In this document: positions 17,923 through 26,900 of the stretch, one piece after another | Layout: each line of letters opens with the position of its first letter | How positions within the stretch are numbered: the stretch's first letter is position 1 | Source: Candidatus Methanoperedens sp. | Lineage (GTDB): Archaea > Halobacteriota > Methanosarcinia > Methanosarcinales > Methanoperedenaceae | Length of the DNA stretch: 56,332 nucleotides | Direction: 5' to 3' | Assembly (NCBI GenBank): GCA_023249105.1 | Contig: JAHFDG010000022.1 | Location: 1 to 56,332, forward strand | Made by a program: the position numbers and the translations under genes | Notes under the pieces: generated by a model | Told to the model about the DNA's origin: nothing | Database searches by the model: none | Seen by the model: the letters and a program-made list of their open reading frames with translations, nothing else

Positions 17923-20900
17923 TTACCTCTTCCTCAAGGTTCCCGTGCTTGTCTGCACGTGGCATGGTGATGACCCGAAGCAGCCGCCTACGCCCAGGTA
18001 AATTCCCATTCTTGATTCATGGAGCGTAATGTTCACACTGGTATCGGAGTTATGGCATGAATACTGGCAGGGAGTAGGTGACCCGCCCATACGGCTGTGG
18101 TTTGAAGGCATTTCTCTTGCATTTCCATAATCCTTCAGTCCCCCGCTGTGACATAAATTGCATCCGGATTTGGTCTCGTTGGTGACGGGTAATCCGTTCC
18201 TATCGCTATAATGAGAGACATTAGCCTCGTTTTTATATTTATAATTATTAGTATATAAAATATTGTCAATCGAAAAAAGACTGTTCCTGTGGCATTCAAA
18301 GCATTCTTTTGATGAGTTGAAAACCAATTTATTGCTAAATGCCAGCCCTGCGTAATGCTTGTAAATCTTGGTGGCGTTCTCGTAAACCTGCGGATTGAAA
18401 TAGCTGATGTTGCCTCCTGACGTATGGCATTCCTCGCACTGGAACGCCCTTTCTGCCGAAGGTCCTCCCCTGTCCGGATGTGAATTACTCGGTACATTTG
18501 CTATGTCAGTGACATGGCATGTCCAGCATGCTGAATCCAAAAGAATTGTATTGGGCTTTTTGCTGTCGTTCCATGCCGTATAGTTAGTCAGGTTCCTATG
18601 CACAGAATTATTCAGGATTGTGTGATTAACCCTGTTTGTGGGAAATCCCTGACCGGCTGGCGCACTTAGATTATGGCATTTAATACAGGCAGGACCGCCT
18701 TCAAGCGGTTCAATCGTGACATTGTGCACCATGTAGCGATCATGAGAACCTGACCGGTTGGTATGACAGTTGTAACATGAATCAATGGAGTCGGTGGCTG
18801 TATGTGCCTTTTTGTTTTCACCTGTTATATTCGCCTCATAACCAACCGAATTAGTGAAGGGATATGTATTATTATGCTGCCTGTGGCAATCTATACAGTC
18901 CACGTACAGCGTATCCGTGAAACCATTGCCAGTGTCATTCCTGTCGCTCCAGACGCTGTTAACACGCTCAGGGTCTGCTACTATGCCTGCTGCGTATTTA
19001 TCGAGATGGAAACCAAGGGCAGCCCCAGAGGCATTATGACACTGGCTTATGTTGCAGGTCTTCACACCTGCATAGGTATGATTGTAGTCATTTGATGCAA
19101 TTACTTTCTTTGTGGATTTATACGGGCTTATCCTGTTGAAGTGGCAGGTATCGCATGTGCCATTTGAGCGGTTCATGCCTATGCTGTGCATCGAAGGTTT
19201 GCCGCTCATGTTATGGCAGGAATTGCAATCATAGTCGCTTGTACTGGTATTGCCCCTGTATTGCGATGCGTTGGGCATGTGTGAGACTATCTGTTTGGCT
19301 GCACCAACATACGTAGTAGTGGCATTGTGGCATCCCTGGCAGCCACTGTAAATAACAGGGCTGGTAGAATTGGTAAGCGTTGAAGAATGAAGTTTTACGA
19401 TGCTTCCATTGATTCCCTGCGAACTTGAATTATGACAGTAACCGCAATCATCACCGATTGGCGTAGCTGTTGTATTGTGGCTGTAAACGTATCTGGTAGC
19501 ATTTGAATTGCCCGGCCTGTGACATGGAGCGCAGTAATCTTTGCTTCCTGGCGTCCACACCTGTACTGCTGGTTTTGTCAGGTTAGCGTCGTGGATTAAT
19601 CCTGTTGCATGGCATTTATTACTTGTGCATGTAAGTGTGGCATTTGTTATATTCGCTGTGCTGCTGGTGTGTTCGTAGATGCTCCTGTTCGTGTCGGTCA
19701 ATGGGAACACCGAGGATAAATTCTGGTGGCAATAGAGACAGCTTGTATTTGCCCCGCTCCTCAAATCGGCTCGCTTCTTACCATAGTGATATGCGCTTAT
19801 GTTCGTGCCGTTTACTCCATCTCCTTCGGCATCGAAACTGCCTGCATCGGGGTCGTTGTTTGACAGGAGCATTTCACTTATATTCTGGTGGCAGGCAAGA
19901 CAGCTTCTCGTATTATTCGTTGCGTTTGTTGCCTTTATCTCGCTCCCGTTCCTGAAATGCTCTTTGACCTGGGGCGCACCGTATGGAGCGCTGGTGTTGA
20001 TGTGGCAGCTTTCGCATAACTTGGGCGCTTTGTAAGTAGTATTGATATGGGCTGTTGCTGTGCCGTTGCCGTGGCATGCCCAGCAAGGTTTGTTTGCGCT
20101 GTCATAGCCCGCTGCGTTTGCGCCGCTGTTCAGGTTCTTGTGGATATTGTTACTGGCATTGGTAGCTGTGAAATCTATATTCTTATTGCTGCTGCCTATG
20201 TTGTGGCAGTTGATGCAGTTGGGGTTTGAACCTGTTCCCTGATTGAGTTCTTCAGCGTGGAACGTTACCGGGATTCCTTTACTGTCAACATGACACTCAT
20301 AACACTGGTTGTTTGCAGAGTACACGTTATGGTCTCCCCTGTTGTTGATATTTGCATTACTGGTTGAGAGTACGCCCCACTTTGCCATGTTGCTTCCATT
20401 CTTATGGCAGAACATGCAGTCTGTGGAGTTCGTGGTTCCGCCCATGAGCTTGCTGGCACTCCTATTCTGGCCGTAGTGGGCTGCGGTTGCATTACTGCTG
20501 CCCTGGGTATCGTCATTAAAGCCTGCAAGGCTGTTGTTGTGGCAGAGGTCACAGAATACCTGCTGGTATCTGCTTGTGTTAACCGTGGTATTGGCGTAGC
20601 TGCCGTTGAGTATGTGTTCGCTTACGTTCTTTGCGCCGTATTTCGTTTTGCCTGCGATATGGCAGTATGTGCAGCTATTGACAGAAGAGTTCTTGTGGAT
20701 GCTGACATTCCCGCCGTGACATGCTTTACATGATGGATTGATATTGCTGGCAGTTGCGCCGTCGATAGTAGCATGCATGCTGTTGGCTGCGCTCAGGCTG
20801 GCATTGTCCACCTTTGGAGCTCCGCCGTACTTATTGGCGTGACATGCATTGCAGTTGCCCCAGTCAATGGCTCTTGTAACGTTATGCATTTCAACAGGCA

Positions 20901-23900
20901 CTCTGATATCGCTTGCATTGAGCACGGTCAGGTTGCTGTGGCACTGGTAGCAGTCATTCAGCGTTGAACCGTAATTCCCTTTATGCCAGTTGGGATAGGT
21001 GCCCGGCTCTGCAAAAAACGGCGCCTGGTTCGCATAGGTAATATGGCAGACCGTGCAGTTGGCTCGCGTGCCGTTGACCCAGCCGCTCCATCCCGGCGCT
21101 TCCACCGTGCCGTTTGACCACTGCGTGAAGTGGAAAGGTTCCAACCGGTTGGTATTGTTATGACATGAGTTGCAGTTGATATTGGCACCATTGTGGGATG
21201 TGTTGTCGTGTCGTGTGACATTCACAAAGGGCGTGGCATTTGCCTTGTACTGACTTGCGCCGCTTGCATTGTGGCATGAATTGCAGTCATAGTTTGGTTT
21301 CTTTATCAATCCCTGGTTGTGCATCTTTGCACCGTAAGCCCAGCCATGGCACTCCTCGCAGTCCCATGCGCTCAAATAAGTATTTGCCTTGCCTGCGGGC
21401 GCACCCGGGTAATGTGTATTTATCACCCTCGATGCGCCCACGTATTTACTGTCCCTGTGGCAGGCTGCACAGGTCGAATTTGTGGCTGATGTGTTGGTAA
21501 GCTGGATTGAATGTATCCTGAGCGCGCCGTTACTGGTAGCGCCCTGTGAAGATGCATTGTGGCAGTAGCCGCAGTCCATGCTTACAACGGAGATATTAGA
21601 GGTATTGTGGGCGTAAACGTATTTGGTGGCGTTGCCATCTCCCGCTTTGTGACATGGGGCGCAGTAATCCTTGCTATTTGCTGTCCAGTTCTGCACTGCC
21701 GGTTTTGTGAGCGTGGAGTTGTGAATGTATCCTGATGCATGGCATGAACTGTTAGTGCAGCTTCTTCCGGTTGTATTCCTTGTACCGTTTTCCGTATGCT
21801 CGTAGATGGATTTATTGAGGCTGCCTAACATCACATTTTCAAATGCAGTGCTTGAATTCTGGTGGCAATAGGAGCAGTTTGCGCTTGTACCTGGGCGAAT
21901 ATCGCTTCGCTTCATTCCATAGTGCGACACTGAATCATTCGCCGGATTGGTTACTGAAAGCGCTGTATCGCTATTGGATTTGAGCATTTCGGTCTTGTTA
22001 TGGCAATCCGTGCAGTATGTTGCTGCTGCGGTCTTGATATCGCTCCCGCCTCTGTAGTGTTCGGTCACATTGAGAATCGTATTATTCGGCGTGTAATTGG
22101 TGTTCCTGCCGCCTGAAGGCACATGGCAGTCCGCGCACTTATAAGCGTTCTTGAAATTCGCGGGATGACTATTCGGCTCTGTTCCGTTGCCGTGGCAAGC
22201 CCAGCACCGCTTGCTATCGCCGGCATAAAATGGTGAAGCCTTAACAACGGTTGCATCCTTGTTTAGATTAAGATGTATGGAATCGCTCTTATTCATGGCT
22301 GCCACGTCTATCTTCTTGCTTGCTTCGCCTGCCAAGTCGTGGCAGAGCGTACAGTTGGCATTTCCAGGTGCCTGCACAACATAGTGCAGCGCTTTTGGAT
22401 TGGAATCATGAGTCGAAACATCTGTGTGGCAGTTGTAGCACCCGTCAAGAGTGGCGCTGGTGTGTGTGGGGCTTGAGGAGAACAAGGCATAGAACGGTGC
22501 CTGGTTGGTCTTGTTCCTGTGGCAGTCTATACAGTTCGCCTGCGTGCCGTTAGTCCACGAAGCCCAGCCCGGTGCAACTGAAGTGCCGTTTGCATAATCC
22601 GTAAAGTGGAAGATTTCCTGCCTGTTAGTAGTATTATGGCAGCGCTCGCAACCGCTCTGGTTTGTGGGCGCATGTGTGGTATTGTCATGCAGGAATGAAT
22701 TTATCGAGGCTTTTGCTGTAGTGGCATTGTAAGGACTAGTCTTGTAGCCGTTCCTGTGGCAGGACTGGCAATCGTAATTCGGTTTCTTTACCGTGCTCTG
22801 ATGAAGCTTATTCGCGACAGATATGCTGTGGCACAACTCGCATGTTCTCCCGCTTTCTGAGGTGTTGCCTTTCTCAGTTGTAGCGTTGGGGTAGTGCGTT
22901 TTGATTATCCTGCCTGCGGGTACATAAGTTACATCCCTGTGGCATGTTTCACATGTGGAGTTCGCGGTGCTCTTGTTCGCAAGACGTGTTGAGTGAATCC
23001 TGAGCGCCCCGCTCGCCTGCCCCTGCGATGATGCATTGTGGCAGTAACCGCAGTCCATGCCCGGAGTGGAGATGTTGGAAGTGTTATGACCCCTAACCTT
23101 CTTGGTCGATATCCCACTCTCCCTGTGGCACGGGGCGCAGTAATCATACTTTCCTTGCGTCCAGTTCGAAACAACAGGTTTTGTGAGTGTGGAATTATGT
23201 ATGAATCCTGTATTATGGCAACCCGCATCGGCGCATGCCCTGCCTGTTACGTTCTTTGTGCCGTTATCCGTGTGCTCGAATATGGATTTATTAACAGATG
23301 GGTTCTGCATCACAGACGCAAAGGCAGTGCTTGAGTTCTGGTGGCAATATGCACACGAAGTGTTAGCGCCGGAGCGAATGTCTGTGCGCTTCCTGCCGTA
23401 ATGGTACGGGCTGTTGTTTCCGCCTATTGTACCATTGTAGTTATCGCCGCCAGAAGTCCATGCAGTAGTCTTATTATAATCAGTATCGTTGTTGTAGAGC
23501 AGCATCTCACCTATGTCCTGGTGGCACTTCAGGCAGGAAAAGGTGACTGTAGCATTATATGAAGCTTTAATATCAGTACCATTGGTGAAATGCTCAGAAA
23601 CATTGAGTGCGCCCTTGCCTGTTGCCCATACATATCTTACGCCTGTTGATACATGGCAGTCTGCGCATACATAGGGATTCACGTAGTTGCCTTTGCCGAA
23701 GGCATCCCCCGTGGTGTTATGCCCTTCGCTGTTGCCGTTTCCGTGGCATGCCCAACAGGGCTCGTTCTCATCGGCTCCTGCCGTGGTGTTTATGCCGCCG
23801 TGAATCGATATATTAAACGCTGGATAATCAACATGTCCCCTCTGCTGGTTGGTGTCCGAGATGTTGTGGCAGCTCTTGCAATTAGGATTGCTGGCGCCGC

Positions 23901-26900
23901 CAGCTCCTTCGTTCATCTCTTCTACGTGGAAAGTAAAGGTATTGGTGAGATTTGAATTGTGGCAGCCGCCGCAATCGTTGTTTGTATATCCACTGTGCGA
24001 TGCCTTGTTGTTGAGGTTCTTGGTTGTGGAGGTATTAACTCCCCATTTCGTCATGTTGTTATTGTTGCCCTTGTGGCAATAGTTGCAGTCTTCAGAGTTG
24101 CCTTTGGGCGGGGCGGAGTAGTCATACATAAGCTTGCCCCCTGTCCTGTTAAGCCCATAGTGCCCGGTTCTTGCATTAATCGGGTCGTTATCGTTTACCA
24201 GAGCCGTGGTGTTGATGCTGTTGTTGTGGCAGTCTGCGCATGACCACGATGCTACTGAATTCGCTGTTATGTTTGCCTCAGGAGTTATCAAACCTTGAGG
24301 TATGTGCTCATAAACCCTGGTTGCGCTGCTGTAGTTCAATTTTCCAGTTGTATTAGTATGACACTTATCGCAAGTCTTTATACTTGGATGGTGATCCTCA
24401 GAATTGTTGAATAATCCATCCCCATGGCATGCCCAACAGGCAAGCTCAATCGGGTTTGAAGCGTTGGAGACGTTTGCTGATGCATTTTTCAGATTGGCAT
24501 GCATTCCTTTTCTTAAAGCATCCACATCTACTTTCTTGTACTGGGTGTTGGATGCACTGGTATTGTGGCATGTGACGCATTTCCTGTTTCCACCCGCTCC
24601 GACCTGCACATTGTGCACGAACTGGGAGGAAGTGGTATCTCCACTCTTTCCGTGGCATAGGAAGCATCCCGAGTCGTTCATATCGCTGTAGGAAGGGCCT
24701 GTATGGTTGACATAAGCCGTCTTGTCGTCTTTTGATTTTGTGAAATTCCCGTAGGTCTTGTTGCCTGTTATTTCAGGAGGAATATTCTCAGGCGGCTTCC
24801 TTGTCACATTGAATTCCCTTATCATGTCTGAGTAGTTGGAAGCCTTGTCCCAGTGGCACTGCACGCACCATGTCGAGTTTGAAAGGTTCGTGGAATTATA
24901 TTTGTTACTACCTTTGAACGTATCCGGAGAACCGATGGCTGGATATACATAGTGCTTGTTGGGCGAATGGCACTGTTCGCATGGGTACTGCAGGCCCCTG
25001 TCTGTATAAACATACAGGTAGCGGATGTGAAAGACGTCTGTGACCGCATCCATCTCGCTCTGGTCGGTATCCACGAACTTGACGCTCACATTGCCTGTTT
25101 TTCCATCTGTGGAATTGATATGGTGCGTGCTGTTGATGTCTATGACATAGTCGTAGAACACACCCTTATCCAGAGTATCCAGCATATCGAAAGCCCCGGA
25201 TGTTTTATTATATATAGAGAGAGAGGTATTCTCCATATGTGCCTGGTAGGACATCCCCAGTTTGCTGCTGCCGTTCACTGGTATGTCTGTGGTGATTAAT
25301 TCAATCTCGTACCTGTTCCAAACCTTTTCCTGGATTTTTAATAGAATATTATCATAATTGATGGTTTGAGTTCGCGAGGCTGTTGTTCCCAGCAGCACTG
25401 TATACAGTTGAATATTGTACGGGGTTACCGAGCCGTCCTCATTAAGTGCTGAAGCAAAGCTATTGTTGCTCATACTAACCCAGCCTGTGTTTGTTGAACT
25501 GCTTGCGCTCGCCAGTGTCACAACAGTACCGGAGGGTTTGACTAAATTCAAATAAACGTTCTGTGCATTTGCACTTCCCACGGTTATATTATAATCAACG
25601 CTGGCATTTGTATATGCAAACCCATAGGTAGTGTTTGGTTTATAATAAAATGAATAATTCCACCAGACGTACCCGTTGTAAGTTCCAGCTTTGCTTCCTG
25701 TTTTAAGCGATGCTTTCAAAGAGCCTGCTGGATTACCTTTGGTTGCATCCTGCGAAGCCGTAACCATACTGCCTGAACTTCCGCTCGCTGATGTTGCAGA
25801 TGTCCAATTGGGGACAGGAGGTCCGTTGATCTGCCGTTCTTTCATATTGAATGGGACTGTAATCCCGTCCCCGCTTCCTCTCTTTGTCTCATTGAGCTGC
25901 ATGTAATCGTTACTTGGCACCTTGATGTTCTCAAATGGATGCGCAGGGTCTATGGTACCATTCCCAATAATCCGATAATCTACGAACTCGTATGTTGTTG
26001 GAGTGTACTTCCAGTAATCTCCCCATTTGGTGCCGTTGCCTGGGTCGTTGCTGTGCGCCTGACCATAAACCTTTGGCGATGTCTTTCCTGATAGGTTCTT
26101 AATCGTGATATCCGTATTTGTGGATTTATGGCAGTCGTAGCAGGTTGCGCTGGTTAAAGCTGCGCCCGTGAAATTGCCGTTGTATTGAATGAACTGGATG
26201 GGGTGGATCCATGTTCCTGTGGTGTTGCTTACATTCCCCATGTGGCAGTCCCAGCAGGTCAAAGTGCTGTTATGGAAATTATAATTGTTCTGTTGGTGGC
26301 AGGCCGGATTCTGGCAGGTTGAGCTAATATTGGCTTCAGTGAACTTGGGCACTACGATAGTATCATCGTGCATTCTTCCTTCTTCGTGACATGTCGCATT
26401 ACCGCATCCTGGCGTGGAGATTTGCGAAGCATGGTCGCCCCTTACCTTATTATCAGGATTTTTAAACGGTCCCATCACAGTGGCTTCGTTCTGGTGGCAG
26501 TAGCCGCAGTATTCACGTTTGCCTTCAAGGGGCAGGAAAAAGGATGTCCTGTTTTCACCGTAATGCGAGGCTGATTCGTTGTCTGTCTTGGGAGGATAGA
26601 CCTCTTCATTCCATGCATTGACCTCCTCGTCTTTGGCATGGCAGTCCGGACAATAGGTTACCGCGGTAGTCCTCATGTCAGGCGCATACCATGTATGCCT
26701 GTATGTTTGCGGCGCGCCGAAATTGATGCTTGCATTGGTATTATTATGGCAGGATGTGCAGTTCCTGGGCGCGTCATATCCGCCCGGATGCTCATCAACC
26801 GAAAGGTTCGTGGCATTCACTCTTCCATTTCTAACAAGGCTGTTGTTGGTATGGCAGCCCCAGCAGATGCGTGAGGAGTTTGCGGCATCTGAATTGTGGT

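Noticed and set aside
18802-25299. Many plus-strand open frames opposite the giant cytochrome gene
   Set aside because: They are complementary-strand shadows created by the biased codons of the heme motifs; they lack ribosome sites and family features.
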